Shown here: positions 7,210 to 16,867 of the stretch, piece by piece | Layout of the letters: every line of letters begins with the position of its first letter | How positions within the stretch are numbered: the stretch's first letter is position 1 | Assembly: GCA_024234435.1 (NCBI GenBank) | Contig: JACKOF010000002.1 | Span: 186,001-250,000 of the forward strand | Reading direction: 5' to 3' | DNA length: 64,000 nt | Source: Pseudomonadales bacterium | Lineage (GTDB): Bacteria; Pseudomonadota; Gammaproteobacteria; Pseudomonadales; Porticoccaceae | Made by a program: the position numbers and the translations under genes | Notes under the pieces: model-generated | Databases searched by the model: none | The model's input: only the letters and a program-made list of their open reading frames with translations | Told to the model about the DNA's origin: nothing

Positions 7210-9900
7210 ATGCCAAATATTTTCAGCAGAATGTCCATGCACGCCACTCTGTTAAGCCTCGGATTGATAAGCCCTATAGCCGGACACACAGAAAACCCGA
7301 AACACAGTGAATGGAATTGTGTTGCCGGGCAGGATGGCGATTGGGTTTGCAATGAGCGTGAAGTCGCTGGCAAGAGCTATCCCCGCCCTGTGCACAGGGC
7401 GGTCGAAGCTACACCTCAAGATGATGGCCCACAAGTCCGGCTGACCAGCAATCTGGACTGGGTTGACGAAACAGTGATGACCGACGAAGAACGGGAAAAA
7501 ATTGCCCGCGGCTGCTGTGGCGCCTATATAGAACCGGAGCGAGACTACCCTGATGCTGACTTGGACCCTGATCAGGCTGCCATGCGAGTAGCGGCTGCTG
7601 CAACTGAAGTTGAGCAGGAAAGCATCGCCCACTTGTCCGGCAATGTTCAAATCACCCAGGGCTACCGACAGGTACGCAGCAACCGCGCCACGGTAGACCA
7701 GCAGCAGCGTATCGTTGACCTTGAGGGGAGAGTACAGTTTCGCGAGCCGGGTACTCTGGTGCTGGGCGACACGGCTCATATCAACATGGAAACCAACGCA
7801 GTTGACGTCGACAACCTGCAATTTGTTATGCACGAAGCCGGTGTGCGCGGCACGGCAACGCATATGTCGCGTCAAGACAATGGTGTTTTCTATATTGACA
7901 ACTCCACCTACACGACCTGCGAGCCTTCCAGTAATGCCTGGCAACTGGTTTCAGCAAACAGCAAGATCAATACCGAAACGGGCATAGCCACCGCCAAACA
8001 TGTCCGCCTTGAAGTGAAAGACATCCCGATTCTTTACCTGCCCTGGATACGTTTTCCAATCGACGACCGGCGGGCCAGCGGCCTGTTATACCCCAAGCTG
8101 GAACTCAGCCAGGATAACGGCTTCGACTATGCCCAACCAATTTACCTGAACCTGGCACCCAATTACGACGCCACGATTACACCCCGCTTTGTGCAGGAGC
8201 GCGGCACAATGCTGGAATTGGAAGGCCGCCACCTTTCCCGATTTACAGAAACAGTTGTTAGCGGCGGCTTCCTTTCCAGTGACGATGGCGGTGACGACAC
8301 AGATGAACCCGTTGATCCACTCACAGGTCGCAAGGATTTTGAAGGCGAAGATCGCTGGGTGGCCGCAGTCAATCACACCGGCTATTTTGGACAGGGTTGG
8401 AGCAGCAGTATCGATTACACCCGAGCCAGTGACAATGAATATTTTCGCGATCTGGGCAACGCCACACTTGAGGTGAATAGCCAGACCCACTTACTCCAGT
8501 CGGGAAATGTTGGCTATCACCTCGACAACTGGAACTTTGGCCTGCAGGCCAAGGAGTATCAAACCATTGTTGAAAACCGGGCCGAACCTTACAAAATACT
8601 GCCTCGCTTCACTGCGGACGGCTTTTACCAGCTTGGCGATTTCGAATTCAACCTGAAAAACCAGATCACCCGCTTTGACCACGGGGACGATAATGAGCCG
8701 CTCTCGATACCGGCGCCTCAGCTATTACAGCGGGACACAGAGAACACCTATATAACCGGCGATCGTATTCGCATGGACTATTCCGCCAGCTGGGATAAAA
8801 ACTGGGCATGGGGCTACTTTCGCCCCACGGCAAAGCTGAAATACCTGTCTTACAGCCTGGATAACCCCTTGCTGGGCAAAACAGACGACAGCCCCTCCGT
8901 GACCGTTCCCGTGGGCATGATTGATACCGGTATCTTTATGGAGCGGGACACCAGCCTGCTGAAAGGCTTCCTGCAAACCTTTGAACCCAGACTGTTCTAC
9001 GTTCACAGTGACTATCAGGATCAATCCGATCTGCCCGACTTCGATACATCCAACACGACCTTCAGCTACAACCAGCTGTTCAGGGACGACCGCTTTACCG
9101 GCGGCGACCGTATTGGTGATACTGATCAGATCAGCATTGGCCTCACAACCCGACTGTTACAGAAATCCACCGGCCTGGAGTGGCTGAGAGCCAGTTTCGG
9201 ACAGATTTTTTATCTGGATGATCGCTTCGTCACTCTCAATGAAAACCTTTCAGAAGCCATCATCAAAGACCCGACACTGCTGCCCATCGCGGACCCCAAC
9301 AACCTGACAGATGCTGAACGCAGAAATCTGAATGACCTCAATGAGCTGATCCGCGATGAGTCCAACTACGCCGCCGAGCTGGCATTGCGCCTGAGCGACA
9401 ATCTACGAGCAAGTGCAGACCTGCTGTACGATGATGATGATGGTACCATCGACAAAGGCAGTGTTAACCTGCGCTACCACAACAGCAACGACCTGATTGT
9501 CAATCTCGGTTACCGCTTTACTCGCCAACCTGTGCGCACCTTGACAGCACTCAATATCGATACCATCAGCGCCGACATTGAACAGGCCGACTTTTCCACA
9601 TTCCTGCCCATTTTTGATAACTGGAATCTGGTCGCCCGCTGGAACTATGATTTCACCAACAGCCGGGAACTGGAAACCATGGCTGGCGTCGAATACGACA
9701 GCTGCTGCTGGCGCATCAGCCTCGTCGCGCGCAAATGGATTGACCGTGACGACGACCTGATTATTCTGCCCGAAGAAGATTTGCAGGAAGATGAGGGCAT
9801 CTTTTTGCAAGTTCAGTTCAAAGGGCTTGGCGGCACCGGATCACAGGTGGACAGTATTCTCACCGACGGCATATACGGCTACCAGCGTCGCGATTACTGA
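7210..9900 (+). CDS. lptD: LPS-assembly outer-membrane protein LptD
   Basis: 896 residues, close to the Pseudomonas length. A signal sequence (about residues 1-27) is followed by a short extension with two Cys (WNC...WVC), a periplasmic OstA jellyroll domain (about 130-270) and a long C-terminal beta-barrel. Near the C-terminus the CC pair in EYDSCCWRISL matches the conserved cysteines that form the interdomain disulfides needed for folding. LptD with LptE inserts lipopolysaccharide into the outer leaflet. It heads the conserved group lptD-surA-pdxA-rsmA-apaG-apaH; its maturation depends on SurA, encoded 34 bp downstream. Confidence 0.95.
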   Translation: MPNIFSRMSMHATLLSLGLISPIAGHTENPKHSEWNCVAGQDGDWVCNEREVAGKSYPRPVHRAVEATPQDDGPQVRLTSNLDWVDETVMTDEEREKIARGCCGAYIEPERDYPDADLDPDQAAMRVAAAATEVEQESIAHLSGNVQITQGYRQVRSNRATVDQQQRIVDLEGRVQFREPGTLVLGDTAHINMETNAVDVDNLQFVMHEAGVRGTATHMSRQDNGVFYIDNSTYTTCEPSSNAWQLVSANSKINTETGIATAKHVRLEVKDIPILYLPWIRFPIDDRRASGLLYPKLELSQDNGFDYAQPIYLNLAPNYDATITPRFVQERGTMLELEGRHLSRFTETVVSGGFLSSDDGGDDTDEPVDPLTGRKDFEGEDRWVAAVNHTGYFGQGWSSSIDYTRASDNEYFRDLGNATLEVNSQTHLLQSGNVGYHLDNWNFGLQAKEYQTIVENRAEPYKILPRFTADGFYQLGDFEFNLKNQITRFDHGDDNEPLSIPAPQLLQRDTENTYITGDRIRMDYSASWDKNWAWGYFRPTAKLKYLSYSLDNPLLGKTDDSPSVTVPVGMIDTGIFMERDTSLLKGFLQTFEPRLFYVHSDYQDQSDLPDFDTSNTTFSYNQLFRDDRFTGGDRIGDTDQISIGLTTRLLQKSTGLEWLRASFGQIFYLDDRFVTLNENLSEAIIKDPTLLPIADPNNLTDAERRNLNDLNELIRDESNYAAELALRLSDNLRASADLLYDDDDGTIDKGSVNLRYHNSNDLIVNLGYRFTRQPVRTLTALNIDTISADIEQADFSTFLPIFDNWNLVARWNYDFTNSRELETMAGVEYDSCCWRISLVARKWIDRDDDLIILPEEDLQEDEGIFLQVQFKGLGGTGSQVDSILTDGIYGYQRRDY

Positions 9901-9934
9901 TTGATAACACATACACTTGACTGCAGATAACCCC

Positions 9935-11245
9935 ATGAAAAATATTCTCAAAAATGTCGGCAAAAAACTGTTCCCGAGCCTATTGTTAGCGGCCACCATT
10001 CAAGCCCCGGCCCTGGCGCCAGTTCAGCTGCTCGATCAGGTTGTGGCCATTGTAGATAACGACGTCGTTATGCTCACCGAGCTTGAAGAACGTGTCGAAC
10101 ATATCTATCGCCGACTGGAAGAAAGCGGTACCGAAGCACCTCCCCGAGCCCAGCTGGTTCCGCAGGTTCTGGAGCGCCTGATAACCGAGCGCCTGCAAAT
10201 AAGCATGGGGCTGCGCGCGGGTGTTCGCGTCAGTGATGCCGAACTGAACCAGGCAATAGCTAACATGGCTCAATCCCAGAACATCGGTGTTGAAGAGTTC
10301 GTCGAGAGAGCTCATAACAGCGGTCTGAAACTGGCCAACCTTCGCCGCCAGATTCGCAACGATATTCTTATTCAACGCGTTCAAGACTCTCAGGTTGGAC
10401 GCCGGGTACGTGTTACCGAGCAGGAGGTTACAAACTTCCTGAACTCTGAAGAGGGGCGCAACTTCACCTCTGCAGAGGTCAATTTGGGGCACATCATGCT
10501 GCCATTATCCGCAGGTTCCAGTCGCGAGCTGGTTCAAGAAGTTCAGCACAAAGCTGCCGAGATCCTTGAACAACTGAATGGCGGTGCCGATTTCAAGCAG
10601 CTCGCGGTGACAAATTCTTCCGGCCAGAATGCCCTCAGCGGCGGAGACCTGGGCTGGAAAAAGACTGCCCAGTTACCGGGTATTTTTTCAGATGCCGTGA
10701 GCAACCTTAAACCGGGAGACGTAACACCCCCCCTGCGCAGCGAAGCGGGTATACACCTGCTGAAGCTTTACGAGCGCCGTGGTGGTGGCGAACAACTGAT
10801 CGAACAGAGCAAAGTTCGCCATATCCTGATCAAGACCAACGAAATTCGCACTGACGAAGATGCCAAGAAGATACTGCTGGACATCAAAGAGCAAGTACTC
10901 AAGGGCGACGATTTCGCAGCACTGGCTAAAGCACATTCAGATGACATTGCATCTGCCTTGCAGGGTGGCGATGTGGGTTGGTCATTGCCGGGGCAGTTTG
11001 TTCCCCAGTTTGAGCAGATAATGAGGCAGACAGCCGTCAATGAGATGAGTGAGCCTTTTCGCAGTCAGTTCGGCTGGCACCTGTTGCAGGTAACTGATCG
11101 CCGTTCTCAGGACTTCAGCAACGATATCAAACGCAAGCAGGCCGAAAACATTCTGCGCAACCGCAAATACGAAGAGGAGTTGCAGGTGTGGCTGGGTGAA
11201 ATCCGCGATGAAGCGTATGTAGAAATCAAGCTGGGCAAAAATTAG
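9935..11245 (+). CDS. surA: Periplasmic chaperone / peptidyl-prolyl isomerase SurA
   Basis: 436 residues. The chosen ATG at 9935 (MKNILKNVGKKLFPS) gives a clean signal peptide ending near PALA; an in-frame TTG at 9917 adds six residues before it and is less likely. Domain order is an N-terminal chaperone region (about 30-165, VVAIVDNDVVMLTELEERV), two parvulin domains (about 180-280 with VNLGHIMLPLS and GGDLGWKKTAQLPG; about 290-390 with VRHILIKTNEI and GGDVGWSLPGQFVPQFE) and a C-terminal helix. SurA escorts outer-membrane proteins, including LptD, across the periplasm. Length fits the family (428 in E. coli). Confidence 0.95.
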   Translation: MKNILKNVGKKLFPSLLLAATIQAPALAPVQLLDQVVAIVDNDVVMLTELEERVEHIYRRLEESGTEAPPRAQLVPQVLERLITERLQISMGLRAGVRVSDAELNQAIANMAQSQNIGVEEFVERAHNSGLKLANLRRQIRNDILIQRVQDSQVGRRVRVTEQEVTNFLNSEEGRNFTSAEVNLGHIMLPLSAGSSRELVQEVQHKAAEILEQLNGGADFKQLAVTNSSGQNALSGGDLGWKKTAQLPGIFSDAVSNLKPGDVTPPLRSEAGIHLLKLYERRGGGEQLIEQSKVRHILIKTNEIRTDEDAKKILLDIKEQVLKGDDFAALAKAHSDDIASALQGGDVGWSLPGQFVPQFEQIMRQTAVNEMSEPFRSQFGWHLLQVTDRRSQDFSNDIKRKQAENILRNRKYEEELQVWLGEIRDEAYVEIKLGKN

Positions 11246-11354
11246 CGATTGACGAGCTTCCATCATCAGAATTAATCGGCGGGGTTTTACGCGCGCAATA
11301 TCTCGCTCCCGCCAGCTACCTGTGTAGATAATAGCGTAACTACGGAGTTGGTTC

Positions 11355-12359
11355 GTGACATTGAGACTCGCGATAACCCCGGGAGAGCCCGCCGGCATTG
11401 GCCCAGACCTGCTTATCTCGCTGGCACAGCAGCCCAATACTCATGAGCTGGTGGCTTTTGCGGACCCACAGCTCCTGCAATCAAGGGCCCGGCAGCTGGG
11501 CTTGCCACTTGCACTGCGTTCGATCACTGACCACCCACAACCGCTGGCCGCGGGTGAGCTTGCAGTCTCTCCCCACCGACTCAACAGAGATGCTTTCCCC
11601 GGCGAGCTTGATGTGGCGAATGCTGCTTACGTACTGGATACACTCAACAGCGCTGTCAGGAGCTGCCAGAGCGGTCTCTGCGACGCCATGATTACCGGAC
11701 CCGTCCATAAAGGTATCATCAATGACGCAGGCATCCCCTTTAGCGGCCATACAGAGTTCCTCGCTGAGAAAACAGGCACGCCTCTCGTCGTCATGATGTT
11801 GGCAACAGAGGGCCTGAGAGTGGCGCTGGCCACTACACATTTACCCCTGTCAGCAGTGCCAGCTGCAATAACCGGCAGCCTTTTAAAACAGGTCATCGCC
11901 ATTCTCCACCATGACCTGATCAGCAAATTCGCCCTGCCGAAACCGCACATACTGGTTTGTGGGCTCAACCCTCATGCAGGTGAGGGCGGACATCTGGGGC
12001 ACGAAGAAATAGACATCATTGAGCCTGCGCTCAACGAGCTTCGACAACAGGGAATGCGTCTCACTGGCCCCCTGCCAGCAGACAGCCTGTTCACCCCCAA
12101 ATACCTCGACAACTGCGATGCGGTACTGGCGATGTATCACGATCAGGGTTTACCCGTGCTGAAATACAAGGGCTTCGGCGCAGCCGTCAACATCACTCTG
12201 GGATTACCCATTATCCGCACGTCAGTAGACCACGGCACCGCACTTGACCTGGCAGGCCGGGGCCTCGCTGATACCGGCAGCCTGCGTACCGCTATCGATT
12301 ACGCAGCCACAATGGCCGCAGCAAAAACCGGCTCACTCCGAGGAGAGGGCAATGGCTAA
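11355..12359 (+). CDS. pdxA: 4-hydroxythreonine-4-phosphate dehydrogenase PdxA
   Basis: 334 residues from a GTG start with GGAG about eight bases upstream. Family signatures visible are ITPGEPAGIGPDL at the N-terminus, GPVHKGIINDAGIPFSGHTEFL with metal-binding His, and MYHDQGLPVLKYKGFG near the C-terminal metal site. PdxA oxidises 4-phosphohydroxy-threonine to the aminoketone condensed by PdxJ in DXP-dependent pyridoxal phosphate synthesis. The stop overlaps the rsmA start by 8 bp, implying translational coupling. A 109-bp gap after surA may hold a separate promoter. Confidence 0.95.
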   Translation: MTLRLAITPGEPAGIGPDLLISLAQQPNTHELVAFADPQLLQSRARQLGLPLALRSITDHPQPLAAGELAVSPHRLNRDAFPGELDVANAAYVLDTLNSAVRSCQSGLCDAMITGPVHKGIINDAGIPFSGHTEFLAEKTGTPLVVMMLATEGLRVALATTHLPLSAVPAAITGSLLKQVIAILHHDLISKFALPKPHILVCGLNPHAGEGGHLGHEEIDIIEPALNELRQQGMRLTGPLPADSLFTPKYLDNCDAVLAMYHDQGLPVLKYKGFGAAVNITLGLPIIRTSVDHGTALDLAGRGLADTGSLRTAIDYAATMAAAKTGSLRGEGNG

Positions 12360-13167
12360 CCATTCAGAAAAAGTGCATCAGGGTCACTACGCTCGCAAAC
12401 GCTTTGGGCAGAATTTTCTGGTAGACCCGAACGTTATCGGCAAGATTGTCGCAGCCATCGCCCCCAAGCCGGAGCAGAACCTGATAGAAATTGGGCCAGG
12501 CCAAGGCGCCATTACTGCACCCTTACTGGAGCGCTGTGGAAACCTGCAAGTAGTGGAGCTGGACCGCGACTTGATACCTCGCTTGCAAGCCCGTTTTCAG
12601 GCGCAGTACCCCGGCTTTACCATTTTTCAGGGAGACGCACTGAAAACCGACTTCAGCCAGTTTATAAAGGCAGACCATCCTCTGCGCATTGTCGGCAACC
12701 TTCCCTACAACATTTCCACACCGCTGCTGTTTCATCTGCTTAAATACCACGCATCCATCACCGATATGCACTTTATGCTGCAGAAGGAAGTTGTCGATCG
12801 GCTGTCAGCAACACCTGGCACCAAAACCTATGGCAGACTCAGTGTCATGGTGCAGTATTACTGCGAGGTGCAACCGTTATTTGCCGTTCCTCCGGGCGCC
12901 TTCAAACCCGCACCCAAAGTTGAATCAGCCATTGTCCGACTAAAGCCCCATACACATCTTCCACACCCGGCCAAAGACGTACAGGCTCTCTCCAGGTTGG
13001 TCAGTGCCTGTTTTCAACAACGCCGCAAAACCATTCGCAACACCCTCAAGCACCTGCTGGATAGCGACAAACTGGAAAAAATCGACTTTGACTTGAGCCT
13101 GCGTCCCGAAAAACTCAGCGTCGCAGACTTTGTCAATCTCGGCAATCAAATGGAAATATTGTTATGA
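12352..13167 (+). CDS. rsmA: 16S rRNA dimethyladenosine transferase RsmA (KsgA)
   Basis: 271 residues. The ATG at 12352 is chosen because AGGAGAGG sits just upstream and the product begins MANHSEKVHQGHYARKRFGQ as in the family; the frame is open upstream but reads through pdxA. SAM-binding motif I is IEIGPGQGAIT, followed by the acidic ELDRDL and the catalytic motif IVGNLPYNISTPLLF. RsmA dimethylates two adjacent adenines near the 3' end of 16S rRNA, a late 30S assembly checkpoint, and its loss gives kasugamycin resistance. It overlaps pdxA by 8 bp and apaG by 4 bp. Confidence 0.95.
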   Translation: MANHSEKVHQGHYARKRFGQNFLVDPNVIGKIVAAIAPKPEQNLIEIGPGQGAITAPLLERCGNLQVVELDRDLIPRLQARFQAQYPGFTIFQGDALKTDFSQFIKADHPLRIVGNLPYNISTPLLFHLLKYHASITDMHFMLQKEVVDRLSATPGTKTYGRLSVMVQYYCEVQPLFAVPPGAFKPAPKVESAIVRLKPHTHLPHPAKDVQALSRLVSACFQQRRKTIRNTLKHLLDSDKLEKIDFDLSLRPEKLSVADFVNLGNQMEILL

Positions 13168-13538
13168 GTGAATGTCCGATACAGGTTCATGTAGACACCC
13201 AATATCTGCCGGACCAATCCGAGCCCACCAAGGGTAAGCACGCTTTCGCCTACCGCATCACCATCGAGAATATCGGCAGCGAAACCTCACAATTAATCAG
13301 CCGCAAATGGCTGATTACCGATGCCAATCAGTCGCGCAAGGAAGTGCAGGGTATCGGTGTGGTCGGAGAGCAGCCTATCATTCCACCTGGGCAGCACTAT
13401 CAGTACACCAGCGGAGTGGTACTCGACACGGAAGTCGGCACCATGGAAGGTTACTACCAGATGGTGACAGAATCCGGTGAAGCCTTCGACGCCCCCATCC
13501 CACCCTTTTTACTGGCTGTACCGGGGTCCGTTCACTAG
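13164..13538 (+). CDS. apaG: ApaG domain protein
   Basis: 124 residues, the usual ApaG length (125 in E. coli). It is a single fibronectin-like beta-sandwich domain with signature stretches YRITIENIGSETSQLISRKW, GVVGEQPIIPPGQHYQYTSG and GTMEGYYQMV. The biochemical role remains unsettled; the domain also occurs in F-box and polymerase-associated eukaryotic proteins. The start overlaps rsmA (ATGA) and the stop lies 2 bp before apaH. Confidence 0.93.
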   Translation: MSECPIQVHVDTQYLPDQSEPTKGKHAFAYRITIENIGSETSQLISRKWLITDANQSRKEVQGIGVVGEQPIIPPGQHYQYTSGVVLDTEVGTMEGYYQMVTESGEAFDAPIPPFLLAVPGSVH

Positions 13539-13540
13539 CA

Positions 13541-14338
13541 ATGACCACCTATGCCGTTGGCGACATTCAGGGTTGCCTCACACCCTTAAAAGAGCTGCTC
13601 GAGCAGGTAAAGTTTGATCCTGCCAATGACAAACTACTGGCCGTTGGCGACCTGGTCAATCGCGGCCCGGAGTCTCTTGAAACGCTGCGTTTTTGCTACC
13701 AGCTTGGCAACAGCTTCAAAACCGTACTCGGCAATCACGATTTACACCTGCTGGCCATTGCTCACGGCGAACGTTCACCCAATCGCAAAGACACTCTTAA
13801 CAAGATACTAAGTGCTCCCGACCGCGAAGAGCTTCTCCACTGGTTGCAGCAACAGCCCATACTGCTCGAAGATTCAGGCTACGTCATTGTTCATGCAGGC
13901 ATCCCACCCATCTGGAGCCTGAAAAAAGCCAAAAAACTGGCTGCTGAAGTCGAAGCCGTATTCAAAGACAAACGCGCCAAAAACTATTTCAAACACATGT
14001 ACGGCGACAATCCGGCAAACTGGTCTGACGAATTCGTTACCGAAACCCGCTGGCGCGTGATCACCAACTACTTCACCCGTATGCGCTTTTGCACCGTCGA
14101 AGGCAAACTCGACCTGACCACCAAAAGTGCCCCCGAAAACCCTCCCGAAGGATTCCTGCCCTGGTTTGAACATCACTACCGAAAAACCGGAGACGTTAAA
14201 ATCATCTTCGGCCATTGGGCAGCACTGGAAGGCCGAAAATGCGGTCCCAATTTGTTTCCGTTAGACACGGGCTATGTATGGGGTGGGCCACTAAGAATGA
14301 TGAATCTGGAGACCGGCGAGTTTATTCACCAGTACTAA
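13541..14338 (+). CDS. apaH: Symmetrical diadenosine tetraphosphatase ApaH
   Basis: 265 residues of the calcineurin-like phosphoesterase fold. The metal-binding motifs are in order: VGDIQGCL (GDxQG), VGDLVNRGPESLE (GDxVxRG) and LGNHDLHLLA (GNHD), then a His in VHAGIPP and GHWA. ApaH cleaves Ap4A symmetrically to two ADP and also decaps NpN-capped RNA. It ends the lptD-apaH gene group. A convergent membrane-protein gene begins 49 bp downstream, and no clear terminator hairpin separates them. Confidence 0.95.
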   Translation: MTTYAVGDIQGCLTPLKELLEQVKFDPANDKLLAVGDLVNRGPESLETLRFCYQLGNSFKTVLGNHDLHLLAIAHGERSPNRKDTLNKILSAPDREELLHWLQQQPILLEDSGYVIVHAGIPPIWSLKKAKKLAAEVEAVFKDKRAKNYFKHMYGDNPANWSDEFVTETRWRVITNYFTRMRFCTVEGKLDLTTKSAPENPPEGFLPWFEHHYRKTGDVKIIFGHWAALEGRKCGPNLFPLDTGYVWGGPLRMMNLETGEFIHQY

Positions 14339-14387
14339 ATTGAAGAGTTTTCTCTGAGTTACTTTTTACTCGTATAACAATACACGT

Positions 14388-15152
14388 TCACAATGACGAT
14401 TCATGCCTCATATCCTGCTCTTTGTTCATAGGTTTACCACTTACTAAGTAAGCATACGAAAAGGATAACGCGGCAACAGCAAGAATAGTGAGGAAGTTAG
14501 AAACTAACAGTATCAACAAATGAACAACCCACGAGTCTCCCAGTAAATAAGGAAGAAATACAAAAGGCATTTCAAACAAATAAGGGAAGACAACCACCAG
14601 AAACAGCAACCTGAAGCTATTCCCTTTCCCCATATCCCACGCCTCCATAAGTTTAGTATCTTGCCCTATCGCAATTGAAGGAAAAATAAGTGACAACGCC
14701 GAAAAAATAATTCCAGCGGGAATCGCAGCTAACAAAATAATCACGACAGACCACAGGTATCCAGCTTCGCCAAAAGCTCCCAGAAAGGGAGCTGCCAACA
14801 CCCCAGCCATTGCACTGAAAACGGTGAAGATTAAGTAAACTAACACCACATAAACTAAAAATCGTGTTTCTCTGCGCGACCATTGATGAGGTCTCACGGT
14901 TTCGCGGTCATCCAAAAGAAAAAACCGATGGCAAGAAACCGCCAGGATACAAAATAGAGCCCATTCAAAGGCAAAAATCATATAGCTAGCCGTTACCGAA
15001 ACGCTCCATAGGTAGGGTAAAAAATCCAAAAGAGTTAACGCGACGATAACCCAACCTACACCTCTAACCAGTGAAGAAAAGTTCCTAACAACGTGGGTGA
15101 TAGCACTAACAGCAATTTCTTTTATCGGTAATTTTCTAATACTTTCTTCCAT
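14388..15152 (-). CDS. Orphan multi-pass membrane protein, unknown function
   Basis: 254 residues with about six hydrophobic segments, for example WVIVALTLLDFLPYLW, FLVYVVLVYLIFTVFSAMAG and LLILLVSNFLTILAVAALSF. The N-terminus is cytoplasmic-looking (MEESIRKLPIKEIAVS). AAGGAAGG just before the ATG supports the start. I recognise no family or catalytic motif; weakly similar glycerophosphoryl-type or DUF975-like integral proteins are a possibility only. The gene is visibly more AT-rich than its neighbours and sits between two housekeeping units (apaH and galE), convergent with the first, which suggests later acquisition. Confidence 0.65.
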   Translation of the reverse strand: MEESIRKLPIKEIAVSAITHVVRNFSSLVRGVGWVIVALTLLDFLPYLWSVSVTASYMIFAFEWALFCILAVSCHRFFLLDDRETVRPHQWSRRETRFLVYVVLVYLIFTVFSAMAGVLAAPFLGAFGEAGYLWSVVIILLAAIPAGIIFSALSLIFPSIAIGQDTKLMEAWDMGKGNSFRLLFLVVVFPYLFEMPFVFLPYLLGDSWVVHLLILLVSNFLTILAVAALSFSYAYLVSGKPMNKEQDMRHESSL

Positions 15153-15196
15153 GCCGACCTTCCTTTTTGTTCAACTAATAAATTACGGTCTATTAG

Positions 15197-16237
15197 CTAA
15201 TCTCCCTCATACCCCTGCGGGTTATTCTCCTGCCACCGCCATGAATCCGCCATCATCTGTGATAATTCACGCTGCGCCGTCCAACCCAACTCCTGCTGGG
15301 CTTTTGTAGGATCGGCAAAACAAGCTGCGATATCCCCGGAGCGCCGTTCAACAATTTTATACGACACTGACTTACCAGAAGCTTTTTCAAACGCTGCCAC
15401 CATTTCCAATACTGAATAGCCGTTACCCGTACCGAGATTCCACACATGACAACCTTTCGCATCTTCGCTCGAAAGCAGCTTTTCCAGCGCCTTGATATGG
15501 CCGTCCACCAAGTCCATTACATGGATATAATCACGCACCCCAGTGCCATCTGCAGTGGGGTAGTCATCCCCGAACACAGCTAATTGATCTAATTTACCAA
15601 TGGCAACTTGCGAGATATAAGGCAACAGGTTGTTGGGTATGCCGTTGGGATCTTCACCAATGCGCCCACTTTCATGGGCACCTACCGGATTAAAATAACG
15701 CAGCAGACCAATATTCCAGGAAGGTTGCCCGTTGATTTTGTCCGCAGCAACAAAATCTTTCAGCATATTCTCTACCATCAGCTTGGATTGACCATAAGGG
15801 TTTGTCGCACTGAGCGGAAAATCCTCAGCAATGGGCACAGTATAAGGATCGCCATAAACGGTTGCTGAAGAGCTGAAGATCAGAGTGCCCACATGATGTC
15901 GCGCCATCGCTTCACATAGAGTCAGTGTGCCTGCAACATTGTTTCGGTAATACTCGGCTGGCTTCTCACAGGACTCACCCACCGCTTTTAAGCCGGCAAA
16001 GTGCATCACCGCATCAATGTGGTGACCTCTAAACAGTTTATCCAGTGTGTTGATGTCATTAATGTCTCCAACAACAAGATTGCAGGCTTTTCCTGTGAGC
16101 TCTTCCACACGAATAAGGGACTCCCGGCTGCTATTACTCAGGTTGTCCACTACAACGACATCGTAACCTGCTTCGATTAACGAAAGGCAGGCATGACTGC
16201 CAATATAACCGGCACCACCAGTAACCAATACTCTCAA
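15197..16237 (-). CDS. galE: UDP-glucose 4-epimerase GalE (TTG start)
   Basis: 346 residues from a TTG at 16237, chosen because AAGGAG lies seven bases upstream and the product then begins MRVLVTGGAGYIGSHAC like the family; an open extension to 16264 lacks a good ribosome site. The NAD-binding loop is GGAGYIG, with the catalytic Ser in SSSATVYGDP and Tyr-Lys in YGQSK. GalE interconverts UDP-glucose and UDP-galactose, feeding surface polysaccharide or LPS sugars. It lies downstream of rplQ on the same strand but beyond a strong terminator (16356-16382), so it is probably a separate unit. Confidence 0.92.
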   Translation of the reverse strand: MRVLVTGGAGYIGSHACLSLIEAGYDVVVVDNLSNSSRESLIRVEELTGKACNLVVGDINDINTLDKLFRGHHIDAVMHFAGLKAVGESCEKPAEYYRNNVAGTLTLCEAMARHHVGTLIFSSSATVYGDPYTVPIAEDFPLSATNPYGQSKLMVENMLKDFVAADKINGQPSWNIGLLRYFNPVGAHESGRIGEDPNGIPNNLLPYISQVAIGKLDQLAVFGDDYPTADGTGVRDYIHVMDLVDGHIKALEKLLSSEDAKGCHVWNLGTGNGYSVLEMVAAFEKASGKSVSYKIVERRSGDIAACFADPTKAQQELGWTAQRELSQMMADSWRWQENNPQGYEGD

Positions 16238-16355
16238 TTCCGCTCTCCTTATCAGCTGTACCATATTCTACAAGAATAGCGCTTTAAAATAACAACCTGT
16301 TTCCTTGTAAAACCAAACCTTCATGCATTGACAGGCATGACGAAAAACCAACCAC

Positions 16356-16382
16356 AAAAAAGCCGGGCTAATAAGCCCGGCT
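16356..16382 (-). terminator. Rho-independent terminator after rplQ
   Basis: On the minus strand GAGCCGGGCT, a short TTATT-type loop and AGCCCGGCT form a nine-pair GC-rich stem followed by a run of T. It lies 25 bp after the rplQ stop and ends the long S10-spc-alpha gene string before galE. Confidence 0.9.
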
Positions 16383-16406
16383 CTCAGAGAGTTGCTAAAC
16401 AATACC

Positions 16407-16808
16407 TTATTCAGCCGCCTCTACATCTACAGCTTCGTCCAGATCTACTTCGGGGCGATCAACCAGCTCAACATACGCCATTGGCGCAGCGTCACCGGAA
16501 CGGAAGCCGCATTTCAGGATGCGGATATACCCGCCTGGGCGATCTTCGTAACGCGGACCCAGTTCGCCAAACAGTTTGCCGACAGTCGCTTTATTGCGAG
16601 TGCGATCAAAGGCCAGACGGCGGTTGGCAACGCTGTCCTGCTTCGCCAGGGTAATTAATGGCTCGGCTATACGGCGCAGTTCTTTGGCTTTTGGCAGTGT
16701 GGTTTTAATTAATTCGTGCTCTACCAGAGAAGAGGTCATGTTACGGAACATGGCTTTACGGTGTGAGCTGTTACGATTTAATTTGCGGCCAGCTTTACGG
16801 TGACGCAT
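16407..16808 (-). CDS. rplQ: Large-subunit ribosomal protein bL17
   Basis: 133 residues, beginning MRHRKAGRKLNRNSSHRKAM as in all bacterial L17; the acidic C-terminal tail (DLDEAVDVEAAE) is common in gammaproteobacteria. It binds 23S rRNA near the exit tunnel. It is the last gene of the alpha operon, 59 bp after rpoA, and directly precedes the terminator. Confidence 0.97.
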   Translation of the reverse strand: MRHRKAGRKLNRNSSHRKAMFRNMTSSLVEHELIKTTLPKAKELRRIAEPLITLAKQDSVANRRLAFDRTRNKATVGKLFGELGPRYEDRPGGYIRILKCGFRSGDAAPMAYVELVDRPEVDLDEAVDVEAAE

Positions 16809-16867
16809 ATTTCAATTCCTTCAAACGGTTGCTTCGCAGCAATCTACTCAATTGTTCAATTCCGGCT

